Origin: Lachnospiraceae bacterium
GTDB taxonomy: Bacteria > Bacillota > Clostridia > Lachnospirales > Lachnospiraceae
Direction: 5' to 3'
Length of the DNA: 64,000 nucleotides
NCBI GenBank assembly: GCA_017521985.1
Contig: JAFXAZ010000017.1
Location: 1 to 64,000 of the forward strand
The position numbers were made by a program, and so were the translations under genes. How positions within the stretch are numbered: position 1 is the stretch's first letter; every line of letters begins with the position of its first letter. This document shows positions 1 to 8,372 of the stretch, in pieces. The notes under the pieces were generated by a model. That model was not told the DNA's origin. It searched no databases and saw nothing but the letters and a program-made list of their open reading frames with translations.

Positions 1-699
1 AAAGTAAGGGATGAGGGCAGGATTCTCAGCCGTGCTGCATATATTGTTCTGGGCGTTACCATGGATGGATATAAAGATATTCTCAGCATAACTGTGGGTG
101 CAAATGAATCTTCAAAGTTCTGGCTCGGAATGCTCAATGACCTGAAAAATCGTGGTGTACAGGATGTATTGTTTTTCTGCGTTGATGGTCTGCCTGGCTT
201 TAAAGAAGCAATTCAGGCTGTATTCCCACAGGCTCAAATACAGAGGTGTGTGATCCACATGCTGCGCAATTCATTTAAATACGTCAATTATAATGATCTC
301 AAAAAATTCTCTTCTGATTTTAAAAGCGTCTACAATGCCCCCAATGAAACTGCTGCTCTGGCACAGCTGGAGTCTGTTAAGGAAAAATGGGGAAAGAAGT
401 ATCCTTATGCAATCAGCAATTGGGAAAATAACTGGGATGACGTATGCTCATTTTTTCAGTTTTCCGGAGATATCCGCCGCATAATGTATACTACCAACAT
501 CATAGAGGGATTGAATCGGCAATACCGGAAGGTAACAAAAACCAAAAGCGTATTCCCAAGTGACAGTTCTTTAGAAAAGATGCTTTATCTGGCCAGCGAA
601 AATGTGGTGAAGAAGTGGACACAGCGTTATCGTGGGTGGGATCAGGTGCTCAATCAGCTGATCGTACTGTATCCTGAACGCCTGACACCATATCTGTAA
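1..699 (+). CDS. IS256-family (Mutator-type) transposase, 5' truncated by window edge
   Basis: The reading frame is open from base 1, so the gene begins upstream of the window; about 232 residues are visible. The second catalytic aspartate lies in FCVDGLPGF and the catalytic glutamate in TTNIIEGLNRQYR, the typical end of the IS256 DDE triad. The sequence starting KVRDEGR normally follows the first catalytic Asp, so that residue should be just off the edge. The conserved CVIHMLRNS stretch after the second Asp also fits the family. Family members are about 400 aa, so a little over half is present. No internal stop or frameshift is seen, so the copy could be active. It cuts and pastes the IS, and is unrelated to the host element's own integrase. 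Confidence 0.9.
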   Translation, partial: KVRDEGRILSRAAYIVLGVTMDGYKDILSITVGANESSKFWLGMLNDLKNRGVQDVLFFCVDGLPGFKEAIQAVFPQAQIQRCVIHMLRNSFKYVNYNDLKKFSSDFKSVYNAPNETAALAQLESVKEKWGKKYPYAISNWENNWDDVCSFFQFSGDIRRIMYTTNIIEGLNRQYRKVTKTKSVFPSDSSLEKMLYLASENVVKKWTQRYRGWDQVLNQLIVLYPERLTPYL

Positions 700-705
700 G
701 AAAAA

Positions 706-750
706 AAGGCCGGAACGGCTACTATCTCCAACGTACGCCGTTCCAACCTT
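706..750 (+). terminator. Stem-loop just after the transposase stop
   Basis: Arms 706-719 and 737-750 pair over 14 positions with one mismatch around GGCCGGAACGGC. The hairpin begins 7 nt after the stop codon. It lacks a clear T-run on the plus strand, but seven A residues precede it, so a transcript on the minus strand would have a U-tract. It may stop outside transcription from entering the transposase gene from the right. This is inferred. Confidence 0.45.
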
Positions 751-770
751 ATTCCGTCGGCATTAGTATT

Positions 771-838
771 ATAACCAGAAAAATCCCACTTTATTCCAGA
801 GGCCGGGTATGGGCGGAGCCCATATTTTTTCTGGTTAT
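771..838. repeat. Nested inverted repeats at the probable IS right end
   Basis: An outer inverted repeat pairs 771-783 (ATAACCAGAAAA) with 826-838 (TTTTCTGGTTAT). Inside it is a perfect 7-bp hairpin, TATGGGC-GGA-GCCCATA, at 808-824. The pairing is read directly from the sequence. The role (transposase binding or transcription shielding) is not known. Confidence 0.5.
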
Positions 839-1042
839 TGCCAGTGCCTTAATTGTGATGCAAAAAAATCAAGTTTTCTGTATAAATCCAATTTGATTGG
901 TAATACTATAATCAGAGAGATGAATTCGAGAAAAGGATTCATACAAACATTCGACAAAAAGTATTACATATCTGATTCTTATCTGAAAGATTTAATTTCC
1001 ATAGACACAGAATTATTTACAGCCTCGCTAAAGTCTTTCTGA
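809..1042 (+). pseudogene. Possible 3' remnant of a gene cut by the IS
   Basis: A 77-codon open frame starts in the nested repeat at the IS end and runs to 1042. Its last ~55 codons look protein-like, but there is no ribosome binding site and the first codons lie in the IS terminus. It could be the tail of a gene interrupted by the IS, or a chance frame. No family is recognised. The rest of 840-1105 shows no other gene. Confidence 0.2.
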
Positions 1043-1105
1043 TAACATTGACATGATTAAAAAGGAATTATACTTTATTAATTTTTATTGCAAACCACAT
1101 ATAAA

Positions 1106-1483
1106 TCACCTAAACATATTCAATGACTGCATAATATCATTAATCGTATCTTCATCCAAATCTATAGGATGTCCAGGATCCACTTGTTCTTCTTTTACTT
1201 CCTGCTTAATTCTCGGAATTTCTTTCGTGCCGGAATCGGAATTTATATTGATTCTTTCCTCAATGATCTTTAGTACAAACGACTTTATTTTCTCATAATC
1301 AACTGCTGGTACCACGACATGCCCACCAGATATTCCCTCCGGGTTCTGATACGCCATAATCGCCTTTACTATGTATTGTCCCTTTCCTCTGCCCATAGAG
1401 TTCAAAAAATCTGCCACATATACATGATCCGGATCTTCCTTGTTAAATCCTATGGTCGTTACGTATGGATTCTTCTTTGCCAT
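1106..1483 (-). CDS. parR: ParR-like partition adaptor protein
   Basis: A 125-aa protein encoded 5 bp downstream of the ParM-like gene, in the order typical of type II plasmid partition operons. The N-terminal ~50 residues (NKEDPDHVYVADFLNSMGRGKGQYIVKAI) have the pattern of ParR ribbon-helix-helix proteins: a short strand, a compact helix pair, then a basic helix. The C-terminal half is acidic and low complexity, with EVKEEQVDP, and would contact the ParM filament end. By family knowledge it binds a centromere (parC) and caps the ParM filament. The assignment rests on position and the N-terminal pattern rather than a strong motif. The start ATG has an AGGCAGG-type site upstream. Confidence 0.6.
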   Translation of the reverse strand: MAKKNPYVTTIGFNKEDPDHVYVADFLNSMGRGKGQYIVKAIMAYQNPEGISGGHVVVPAVDYEKIKSFVLKIIEERININSDSGTKEIPRIKQEVKEEQVDPGHPIDLDEDTINDIMQSLNMFR

Positions 1484-1488
1484 GGCAT

Positions 1489-2418
1489 TTACCTGCCTCT
1501 CTTCTGGATCTCATATAACATCTTATAGCCTTTTGCATTGGCACACACGTCCTCCATAAAGATGTATTTACCAATTTTACCGGAATTAACTATGTATTCT
1601 CTTAACAGTAGTGAGCCACCACCGATAAACACAATACAGACACTCTTTAAATCAATACCACGTTCTCGCAGATCTCCCAAGAGATCGTCTACATATGTCT
1701 TAGTCATCTCTCGTACTGTACGTATTACAGCCTCCTCATAATCTGTATTCTCGTTCTTAATGATACAGTCAATATCCGATGCCTCCAGCAACACATCATA
1801 CTCTGAGTTGATACGTGAAATGATATTGTTGTGGAGTCGGATAATTCCCTTTTCTAACGAATCGCATACTGACAGATCCGGATTTCCATTTCGCAGTAAC
1901 AGATAGTCAAACGTAAATCCTCCAAGGTCTGCAGTAACCACTCTGTTATATTCCTTCAACTTCGGATAAATAGTCATAGCTGCAGCATAATCCTGCGGAA
2001 AGGCTACTACGTCTTCGATATGCACTTCATAATTTCTTCCCTTATAGGTAAAATGCTGTGTGCCTCTGCTCCGGAAATAATCCTGAAACTTCTGATATAA
2101 CGCTCCATAATGCTTTGGCGGTAATCCCACCGGTAAAGATACCTGCAATACATTACTCTCGCTTATGGCTCCCACTCTTTCGGCCTCCATAGCAATCGCA
2201 AACAACGTCAGAATAAAAAATCTTTCATCTTCCGTCTTGTTCCTCATATACGGAATCCTCTGATCCGTTAAACTGTAATAGCGATTCTTATAAAACACAT
2301 AATCCCCTAACATTGGCTTGCAGTCACTTTCCAATAATCCGGATGTAAATACCGTATTCTCGGTTTTCATATTCTGGTTTCCATGGTCTACTGGTATAAC
2401 TAATTTGTGATACATCAT
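1489..2418 (-). CDS. parM: ParM/AlfA-like actin homologue, plasmid segregation ATPase
   Basis: A 309-aa actin-fold protein. Phosphate-1 motif VDHGNQNMKT is near the N-terminus (residues ~10-19), phosphate-2 motif ADLGGFTFDYLL around residue 165, and the adenosine motif FIGGGSLLLREY around residue 264. Together these identify the actin/ParM ATPase fold. The length fits ParM and AlfA (about 275-330 aa). Known family members form ATP-dependent filaments that push plasmid copies apart. Here the gene is on an integrative element, suggesting an extrachromosomal stage or a plasmid ancestry. It starts at the first of two ATGs with GGAGAG 8 nt upstream, and has its own promoter region. Confidence 0.88.
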   Translation of the reverse strand: MMYHKLVIPVDHGNQNMKTENTVFTSGLLESDCKPMLGDYVFYKNRYYSLTDQRIPYMRNKTEDERFFILTLFAIAMEAERVGAISESNVLQVSLPVGLPPKHYGALYQKFQDYFRSRGTQHFTYKGRNYEVHIEDVVAFPQDYAAAMTIYPKLKEYNRVVTADLGGFTFDYLLLRNGNPDLSVCDSLEKGIIRLHNNIISRINSEYDVLLEASDIDCIIKNENTDYEEAVIRTVREMTKTYVDDLLGDLRERGIDLKSVCIVFIGGGSLLLREYIVNSGKIGKYIFMEDVCANAKGYKMLYEIQKRGR

Positions 2419-2452
2419 TGTTATAACTCTCCTTTTTTATTGTTATATGTAC

Positions 2453-2481
2453 CCTATACGCACTGATTACGTAATACACAA
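2453..2481 (-). promoter_or_regulatory. Possible parMR promoter with palindrome in the spacer
   Basis: On the minus strand, TTGTGT (2476-2481) and TATAGG (2453-2458) are 17 bp apart, 35 bp upstream of the ParM start. The spacer holds the perfect palindrome ATTACGTAAT (2466-2475). ParR autoregulation through a centromere near the promoter is common in this system, but no clear iteron array is visible here. Confidence 0.4.
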
Positions 2482-2500
2482 CTTTTTCTTTAAATATTTT

Positions 2501-2540
2501 CAAAAAAAGAAGCAACCCACTCTTTCGAGCGAGTCACTTC
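2501..2540 (-). terminator. Rho-independent terminator after the primase gene
   Basis: On the minus strand a 14-bp stem (2509-2522 with 2527-2540, several G-U pairs) is closed by a GAAA tetraloop and followed by seven T residues. It begins 3 bp after the primase stop and separates that transcript from parMR. Confidence 0.85.
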
Positions 2541-2543
2541 CTG

Positions 2544-3752
2544 TCAATTCTTCTGAGGCAGACTGAACAAGTAATCATCTATCCCCTTTATATTTTCTTT
2601 CCAGCGACCTTTTTCATCGGTATCCCAAGTTAGTGTTTTAACCGGAAGTCCAAGCTCTCTGCAAAACTCTACCACCTTCAGGCATCCGTTCTGTATGTTC
2701 TTTTTCTTCTGTACCTTTTTAGGACACACAAAATCGTTTCTAACCTTTTGTCCTTTGTAATGCTCGCATAAGGTACATTTTTCGCTATAGTCCCCGCAGC
2801 AAATGGTTTCCATACGTTTCTCCATATCATGAGCCTCATAAACATATTTGGTTCCATGCTGCTTCATCATCTTCAGAAAATCCGGCAAATTCGCATAGAG
2901 ATTTACTCCCGCAATACATCCAAATGTCTCTCCGCTCAGTGCATGTGCCACATCTCCTTTGAGGCCACCCTCCGTTATGTATACGACGGTTGCTCCCAAT
3001 TCACCGGCAAGATGTACTGGGCTTCCGGATGAAACACCCATATGAAAGTTCACACTGGATACCCAAATATACTTACAGCCATCAAAAGGCTGATTCAATC
3101 GAATCTGTAATCCTTGTATTCTGCCTTCTGTATCACGATATGGAACCAAATAGCCGGCAGTTTTCTTACTGAAATGCATAGTCCATTCTCCGTCTTCATC
3201 CTGATAGAAACCGGGAACTCCTTCTACCTTACATCCGGCATCCATTAGCCGCTTGGTCAGCTTTTTAAAGCCAAACACCGGGGTGCTTTTATAGCCATTC
3301 TGCTCTATCTGTTCTTCTTTCAGCCCACGCTCCAACAAGTTTTCCTTATGTGTATCAGCCAGGACCAGCATAGATAAGAGCATACTGTAGGTACGGTTCC
3401 TGTCTTCTACAGACGCAAGCCGTGCATTGACAATCTCATCTACCGGCTTTTCTATGCCTTTTTTTCTGACTTCATATACAGGAGCCTGTTCTTTCCTGCC
3501 CAAAGTATCTTCAATTTCCTCTTTCGCTGTTTTATTATCTACACCATACACCTTACCATATAAAGCAAGCATACCTCCGTTTTCTCCACAACGGTTACAA
3601 CGGAAGACGTTCTTTTGCAGATTCAAATTCAGCTTACCTTTTCCGCCACAAAACGGACAGTCCGTATCCCAACTTGCTGCCGCCTTATGTCGCACATAAA
3701 GATTTAACAGGTATGCAATATCCCTGATAGTAAAAGGAAACTCCTTATCCAA
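2544..3752 (-). CDS. Mobile-element DNA primase-like protein (CHC2 zinc finger plus DUF3854/Toprim-like)
   Basis: A 402-aa protein. The N-terminal zinc finger has the CHC2-primase arrangement CPFCGG...FRCNRCGENG (residues ~32-58). The middle and C-terminal half (residues ~200-390) resembles the DUF3854 Toprim-like domain of element primases, with VYITEGGLKGDVA as the probable Toprim glutamate motif and a second Cys cluster CGDYSEKCTLCEHYKG around residue 310. It probably makes primers for element replication. The frame starts with TTG behind a GGGGGAGG sequence that is rather close to it, so the exact start is uncertain. A strong terminator follows. Confidence 0.75.
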   Translation of the reverse strand: MDKEFPFTIRDIAYLLNLYVRHKAAASWDTDCPFCGGKGKLNLNLQKNVFRCNRCGENGGMLALYGKVYGVDNKTAKEEIEDTLGRKEQAPVYEVRKKGIEKPVDEIVNARLASVEDRNRTYSMLLSMLVLADTHKENLLERGLKEEQIEQNGYKSTPVFGFKKLTKRLMDAGCKVEGVPGFYQDEDGEWTMHFSKKTAGYLVPYRDTEGRIQGLQIRLNQPFDGCKYIWVSSVNFHMGVSSGSPVHLAGELGATVVYITEGGLKGDVAHALSGETFGCIAGVNLYANLPDFLKMMKQHGTKYVYEAHDMEKRMETICCGDYSEKCTLCEHYKGQKVRNDFVCPKKVQKKKNIQNGCLKVVEFCRELGLPVKTLTWDTDEKGRWKENIKGIDDYLFSLPQKN

Positions 3753-3772
3753 AGCCTCCCCCTTTCCATACA

Positions 3773-3799
3773 GGCAGCCCTTTTATCCTTTGGGCTACC
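3773..3799 (-). other. Intergenic stem-loop between two element genes
   Basis: An 8-bp stem, GGTAGCCC with GGGCTGCC and one G-U pair, spans the 60-bp gap before the primase gene. There is no T-run, so it is more likely an mRNA processing or stability element than a terminator. Confidence 0.4.
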
Positions 3800-3812
3800 C
3801 GCATTATTGTAT

Positions 3813-4844
3813 TTAACTTGCTTTCTGGAGAGCTGCATCCATCAGATACTTTGCAGCTGCTCTGAGCAGATTATCCGGACCTTCATATGCATTCACATAC
3901 CAGTCCAGAGAAGCAGGCTTTTCTACTGCTATCTGGCCCAGTGTCTTACCCTTATTGAAACCAATGTTAATTACCACTGCCGCTGCAGTTTCCGGAGTCA
4001 GCAATGAATAAATCTGTTCAAAAGGCATATCCTTACGGATTTCCGGCTGTCTTACAATCTGTTGTGGAGCTTTTCCTGCTGGTGGCTGTATACTTGGTGC
4101 CACGTTTGACATTGCCGGGTTCTGAACCTGATTATTTGCTGCCGGCTGTCTATTCATATAGTTCTGCTGCGGCACTGTAGTTTGCACTGGTTCCGTCATC
4201 TGTCTACTATTCATTGAATTTGCTACAGATCCACCCGCTTCGCCTGGCATCGGGATATAAGACTCAATTCCAAATTGTCCCGGTATCATATCAGACTGCT
4301 CATCTGCATCCGTTTGCTGCATCATTTCTTCACCAGCTTCATCAAAATGGGACATACCCGTATTGCCTGCAATAAATTTTGCATCAAAAGGTGCGTCTGC
4401 CACTTCCGGATCCAAATCGCCTTCTTTATCCGCAAACTGTAATCCAAAACCCGCATTTGCCAGAGCACGTCCCTCAGCGGCGGTTTCTGCCAGTTCCACA
4501 AATTTATTGCCAAACTGTGGATCATCTGTAAAATACTTACAGGCAAAGGCATTTGCAACAAAACTATTTTCCGGATCATTGCGATCCAAATATATTCTTG
4601 CTTCTACAATCACCATTTGGTCTGTTACCTTCAATATCTTCTTTTCAGATTTTCCTTCCGGATACTTTAACCGAAACCACAGCTTTCTGAACGCTACATC
4701 CAGATACAACTTACCTGTTTGTCCTTCTTCTCCGATCAAACGCATATATCTTCTCGGATCAAATCCATCTACTTTATTCAAATTCTGGATTGCCTGAACT
4801 TCATCATACATAGATCCAGTTCCAGCTGCTAATATTTCACTCAT
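3813..4844 (-). CDS. Element protein, possible single-strand annealing protein with ExoX-like C-terminal domain
   Basis: A 343-aa protein when started at the ATG at 4844, which has GGAAGGAG just upstream; a longer frame begins at 4898 but has no such site. Residues ~15-135 form one conserved-looking domain ending in ETAAEGRALANAGFG, a pattern reminiscent of the helix in ERF/Rad52-like phage annealing proteins. A Q/N/P/M-rich linker (~175-280) follows. The last ~60 residues contain GFNKGKTLGQIAVEKPASLDWY, which resembles the small domain at the end of exodeoxyribonuclease X-type proteins. Together with the YqaJ exonuclease nearby, a recombination role is plausible. This is inference; I do not firmly recognise the family. 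Confidence 0.45.
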   Translation of the reverse strand: MSEILAAGTGSMYDEVQAIQNLNKVDGFDPRRYMRLIGEEGQTGKLYLDVAFRKLWFRLKYPEGKSEKKILKVTDQMVIVEARIYLDRNDPENSFVANAFACKYFTDDPQFGNKFVELAETAAEGRALANAGFGLQFADKEGDLDPEVADAPFDAKFIAGNTGMSHFDEAGEEMMQQTDADEQSDMIPGQFGIESYIPMPGEAGGSVANSMNSRQMTEPVQTTVPQQNYMNRQPAANNQVQNPAMSNVAPSIQPPAGKAPQQIVRQPEIRKDMPFEQIYSLLTPETAAAVVINIGFNKGKTLGQIAVEKPASLDWYVNAYEGPDNLLRAAAKYLMDAALQKAS

Positions 4845-4939
4845 CTTAATCTCTCCTTCCATATAGGAAGCAGATATATAATAAATACCTGCTTCCACTC
4901 ATTTACTTGAAACTTTTTGTTATTATTTTGTAACTTTCT

Positions 4940-5650
4940 TTAACTGCCACTGGCTGCTGCATCTACAAATATATCTCTGAACTTCCACCTGTTTAATTGA
5001 AAAAATGGTGTGAACCAAAGAGAATTATCCGGATGCATATCTGGTTTTAACAGGCTGTCACCAACAATGATAATGGCAGGACATCCCAGTAATGACAATT
5101 GTATATAACACATCAACGCCGCTGTCTGATCAATATCCTGAGCCACAAACAATACGTCTTTCTGATAGTTGATACCGTGACGTTTTGCCACATTAGCAAA
5201 AGCGATCAATAATGATCCCGCACCACATGCCGGATCGTTTACACTGATATACTGCTTATTCTTCATTTCAATCATATCATTGCCACAAAACTGAACTTCT
5301 ACCATAAATCTACTGATATCATAAGGTGTAAAAAACTGCCCTTTCTGCTGTTGATGCAGTCTCAACTCATGATACAATGTTCCCAAAAAATCCTGCTCGG
5401 CATTCTCGGTTAAAGCAGCTGTAACAATGTCTATAAGGCTAGGAAACAGTTTCTGAAGTTCTTTCGGATATTTATTCCAGATTTCGTAATATTGTGCTTC
5501 CCGTTTCTGTTTTTCTGCTGTCGGAAACAGATTTGCCATGGAAACAGCGGTCAGATATAAAAAATCATTCCACACCTGCCATTTGGAATATCTTCCCCTA
5601 AACATATCAAAGGTTTTTATGAACTCTTTTTTGTAATCCGTCTTTTGCAT
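4940..5650 (-). CDS. N-6 DNA methylase-like protein, truncated family member
   Basis: A 236-aa protein with the SAM-binding motif I NDPACGAGSLLIAFA (residues ~137-151) and the preceding helical region (HQQQKGQFFTPYDISRFMV) of HsdM-type N-6 adenine methylases. After the VGDSLL strand the protein ends within 30 residues, and the catalytic NPPY/F motif is not seen. Full HsdM proteins are around 500 aa. It may therefore bind SAM and DNA without normal catalysis, or have an unusual active site. Its start ATG has GGAGG upstream and overlaps the end of the previous gene by 44 bp, so the two are probably co-translated. Confidence 0.65.
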   Translation of the reverse strand: MQKTDYKKEFIKTFDMFRGRYSKWQVWNDFLYLTAVSMANLFPTAEKQKREAQYYEIWNKYPKELQKLFPSLIDIVTAALTENAEQDFLGTLYHELRLHQQQKGQFFTPYDISRFMVEVQFCGNDMIEMKNKQYISVNDPACGAGSLLIAFANVAKRHGINYQKDVLFVAQDIDQTAALMCYIQLSLLGCPAIIIVGDSLLKPDMHPDNSLWFTPFFQLNRWKFRDIFVDAAASGS

Positions 5651-6092
5651 CCGCTTCGTCCTCCTTCTGGGTTATACGGATCAGAAATGATTCCTTCCTA
5701 TTATCTTCCCGTATAACAATTCCCTCTTCCGTTATCTCAAGAATGGAAAAACCCGCACCCTTCAGAACATCTTCAATATACGCACACATTCTTTCTTTGT
5801 GCATAAAGGCATCCTGTCTGGTGCATTTTCTACACTTACATTCTGCAAGCGTACACAAGTACGGAATCTTAAACTCCTCAAAAATATAAGGGCTGCAGAT
5901 AAACATGTTCTTTCTTTCCAACATATGTGTAGCATATGCGGACAACTCCTGCAGAATTTTATCTTCCCATAACCCCAGAGCTTCCATCTCTTTATCATCT
6001 ACCTCTAAAAGAGTTTGTAAATATTTGTATGTTGCCATCTTGATTTCCTCAATCCTTTGCAACATCTTTTCGTTAAATTCTGGTTTTTTCAT
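5607..6092 (-). CDS. Conserved element protein of unknown function with Cys cluster
   Basis: A 161-aa protein with AGGAG 7 nt before its ATG. It contains a cysteine-rich stretch, CTLAECKCRKCTRQDAF, around residue 88, which could bind a metal. The rest is helical and charged. It lies between RecD2 and the methylase-like gene and overlaps the latter by 44 bp. No family is recognised; it could be an accessory or small regulatory protein of the element. Confidence 0.6.
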   Translation of the reverse strand: MKKPEFNEKMLQRIEEIKMATYKYLQTLLEVDDKEMEALGLWEDKILQELSAYATHMLERKNMFICSPYIFEEFKIPYLCTLAECKCRKCTRQDAFMHKERMCAYIEDVLKGAGFSILEITEEGIVIREDNRKESFLIRITQKEDEADAKDGLQKRVHKNL

Positions 6093-6107
6093 TTTGTAAC
6101 TCCTATT

Positions 6108-8372
6108 CTACAGATTAACTACCATCTGTTCATACTCCTCATAATCATCACTTATTGGCCGGATGATACGCGGTTTCTTTTCTTCCATCAATCTGTTATA
6201 TTCCCTAATAATCCGTTCACCCAGTCTGGTATTTCGTTTGTCGCATTCTGTATTATGGATTGCTTTATATATTGCATCTTTACTGCCAACTATCTTTACA
6301 CTGACTTTTGCTCTGGTAATGGCTGTATAAAGAATATTACGTCGAAGCATCACATAGAACATAGGCAACCATGGTAAAATAACCACCTTGTACTCGGATC
6401 CCTGACTCTTGTGTACCGTAGTCGCATATGCGTGCTCAATCAGATCCAGTTCATCACCACTGTAATCAACCGTTCTGCCTTCAGAAAACCTTAGTTTTGC
6501 CAAAGTATCCCCGTCTTCATCCTTATAAACATCCTCCACATAACCAATATCACCATTACTGATCTGATTCTGGTTTTTATTTTGAATGATACGGTCTCCT
6601 ACGCGGAAAACACGCTTTCCTGCTTTTATTTCTGCCTTATCTTCTGCTTTAGGATTCATATTCTCCCATAACATTGCATTTAAGGCGTCCACACTGGCCT
6701 CTCCTCTTTTTCGGAAGGGCGATAGTACCTGTACATGATCCAAGCCATACTTCTTTACTTCCCTGCAATAGATTTCCTCTATTCTTTCTGCAGCTTCCGC
6801 TGCACTGTCTACAGGAATGAACTCAAATTCTTCACCATAATCAAGCTGTGCATTATTCTCCAACATCTTGTGAGCGTTGATAGCAATCCTACTGTTCTCC
6901 GCCTGCCGGAATACCATATCCAGCACAGTTACAGGAATCACACCACACATCACAAGTTCTCTGAATACATTTCCAGGGCCCACACTTGGAAGCTGATTCA
7001 CATCTCCAATCAGTACCAACCGTGTGCCTTTTCTTATATGTCGAAAGAACACCCATGACAGCCACATATCAGACATGGTAAACTCATCTGCAAGGACACC
7101 TTCTTCTTCAAATTGCTCGATGGCAATTTCACTGTCTTGGTCACCATTCAATCCCATGGCACTATGCATAGTCTTCGCGTCCGGATAACCGGTACTCTCC
7201 GACATTCTTCTGCTTGCTCTGCCTGTAGGAGCTGTAAGCAACATACGCTCTTTGCCTAATCTTTTACTGACATACAAAATCACTTTCTGTACCGTTGTTT
7301 TTCCAGTTCCCGGTCCTCCAGTGATAATACTGATCATGTGACAAAAAGCTTTTCTTACTGCTTCCACTTGCTTTGCAGCTAATAGAATTCCCAATTCTCT
7401 CTGTGCCTCAGCTATCAAAGCATCGATCAGTGACATATCCTCTGTTTCCTGTACCAACAATTCAGCAAGATTCTTGGCAGCCTCACATTCATATTTGTAA
7501 AGCTTTGCAGGATACAGTGCTCCATTCTCAAAATACAGCACCTTCTCTTTTACCAGCCGATACAGTTCTCTGGAAATCTCTGCTTCACTAACAACTTCCT
7601 TGTTGTAACCATGATTTAATTGCTCCCATACTTTTGTCTGTATTTCTTCTTTTTCCTGATACAAATGTCCTTCCTGCGTAATGAGTTCCATGCAATAATG
7701 GATGCACCCTTCAATACGCATTGGATCATTTAATCTGCACCGGTTAGATCTTGCAATTTCATCCACCGTCAAGAAACCAAAGCCATTAATCTGGCACAAC
7801 ATAAAGGGCTGCTTTTTCACTGTTTCCAATGCCTCACAGCCAAAATGCTCATATATCTTTTGGATTTTATTCGGTGTTACATGGAATGGTGTCAGGTAAG
7901 CTGCCAGATCACGTATTGCATGGCTGCTATGATAGGAATCCATGATCCGTTTTAATTTCTGTGCCGTTATTCCCTTAATCTGCAAAAGATTGTCCGGATA
8001 CTGATCAAAGATTTCAAATGTCCTTAAGCCAAACTTATCTACAATCTGTTCTGCAATTTTCGGTCCAATCCCTTTGATGAGTCCGCTTGAAAGATATCCT
8101 GTGATTCCTTCTATTGTCTGAGGAAGAACCTCTTCATAGGTATCCACCTTAAACTGCAGACCAAATTTGCTCTTTACCCAGTTGCCCTGCATGTTCAACT
8201 CTACACTATCCGTATCCGGCAGATTGTTGCCAATCGCCGTGAATCGGATAGTTTTTCCGGTTTGTTTGCTTTTTACCTGCTCAGGTACGGTATCTTCCTC
8301 TGTTTCATAAAGAAAAATGCAATAACCGTTCTCTTTGTTATGAAATATGGTTCTCACATATCTGCATACCAT
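6108..8372 (-). CDS. recD2: RecD2-type SF1 DNA helicase
   Basis: A 754-aa protein with the full RecD2 layout: an N-terminal OB-like region, helix-hairpin-helix segments around residues 95-200 (GLIKGIGPKIAEQIVDKFG), the Walker A motif ITGGPGTGKTT near residue 354, a motif II variant with DEFTMSD, motif III LIGDVNQLPSVGPG, and the late motifs DRIIQNKNQ and VHKSQGSEY with TAITRAK. It should be a 5'-3' helicase in DNA repair or element recombination. The motif II sequence differs from the usual DEASM, but the metal-binding DE pair is kept. The start ATG has GGAGG 9 nt upstream and lies inside the end of the preceding gene (35-bp overlap). It is probably an element copy distinct from any chromosomal recD2. 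Confidence 0.9.
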   Translation of the reverse strand: MVCRYVRTIFHNKENGYCIFLYETEEDTVPEQVKSKQTGKTIRFTAIGNNLPDTDSVELNMQGNWVKSKFGLQFKVDTYEEVLPQTIEGITGYLSSGLIKGIGPKIAEQIVDKFGLRTFEIFDQYPDNLLQIKGITAQKLKRIMDSYHSSHAIRDLAAYLTPFHVTPNKIQKIYEHFGCEALETVKKQPFMLCQINGFGFLTVDEIARSNRCRLNDPMRIEGCIHYCMELITQEGHLYQEKEEIQTKVWEQLNHGYNKEVVSEAEISRELYRLVKEKVLYFENGALYPAKLYKYECEAAKNLAELLVQETEDMSLIDALIAEAQRELGILLAAKQVEAVRKAFCHMISIITGGPGTGKTTVQKVILYVSKRLGKERMLLTAPTGRASRRMSESTGYPDAKTMHSAMGLNGDQDSEIAIEQFEEEGVLADEFTMSDMWLSWVFFRHIRKGTRLVLIGDVNQLPSVGPGNVFRELVMCGVIPVTVLDMVFRQAENSRIAINAHKMLENNAQLDYGEEFEFIPVDSAAEAAERIEEIYCREVKKYGLDHVQVLSPFRKRGEASVDALNAMLWENMNPKAEDKAEIKAGKRVFRVGDRIIQNKNQNQISNGDIGYVEDVYKDEDGDTLAKLRFSEGRTVDYSGDELDLIEHAYATTVHKSQGSEYKVVILPWLPMFYVMLRRNILYTAITRAKVSVKIVGSKDAIYKAIHNTECDKRNTRLGERIIREYNRLMEEKKPRIIRPISDDYEEYEQMVVNL

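Larger units (their letters stand above)
1..840 (+). mobile_element. IS256-family insertion sequence, right-hand part
   Basis: The left end lies outside the window. What is visible is the C-terminal part of the transposase followed by about 140 bp of hairpin-rich non-coding DNA, which is probably the right end of the element. The exact boundary is not determined: I could not match a terminal inverted repeat because the other end is missing. The end near position 840 is inferred from the last hairpin. The IS sits inside the larger integrative element. Confidence 0.6.

Noticed and set aside
4940-6092. Restriction-modification system
   Set aside because: The methylase-like protein lacks its catalytic motif, and the neighbour shows neither nuclease nor specificity-subunit features.
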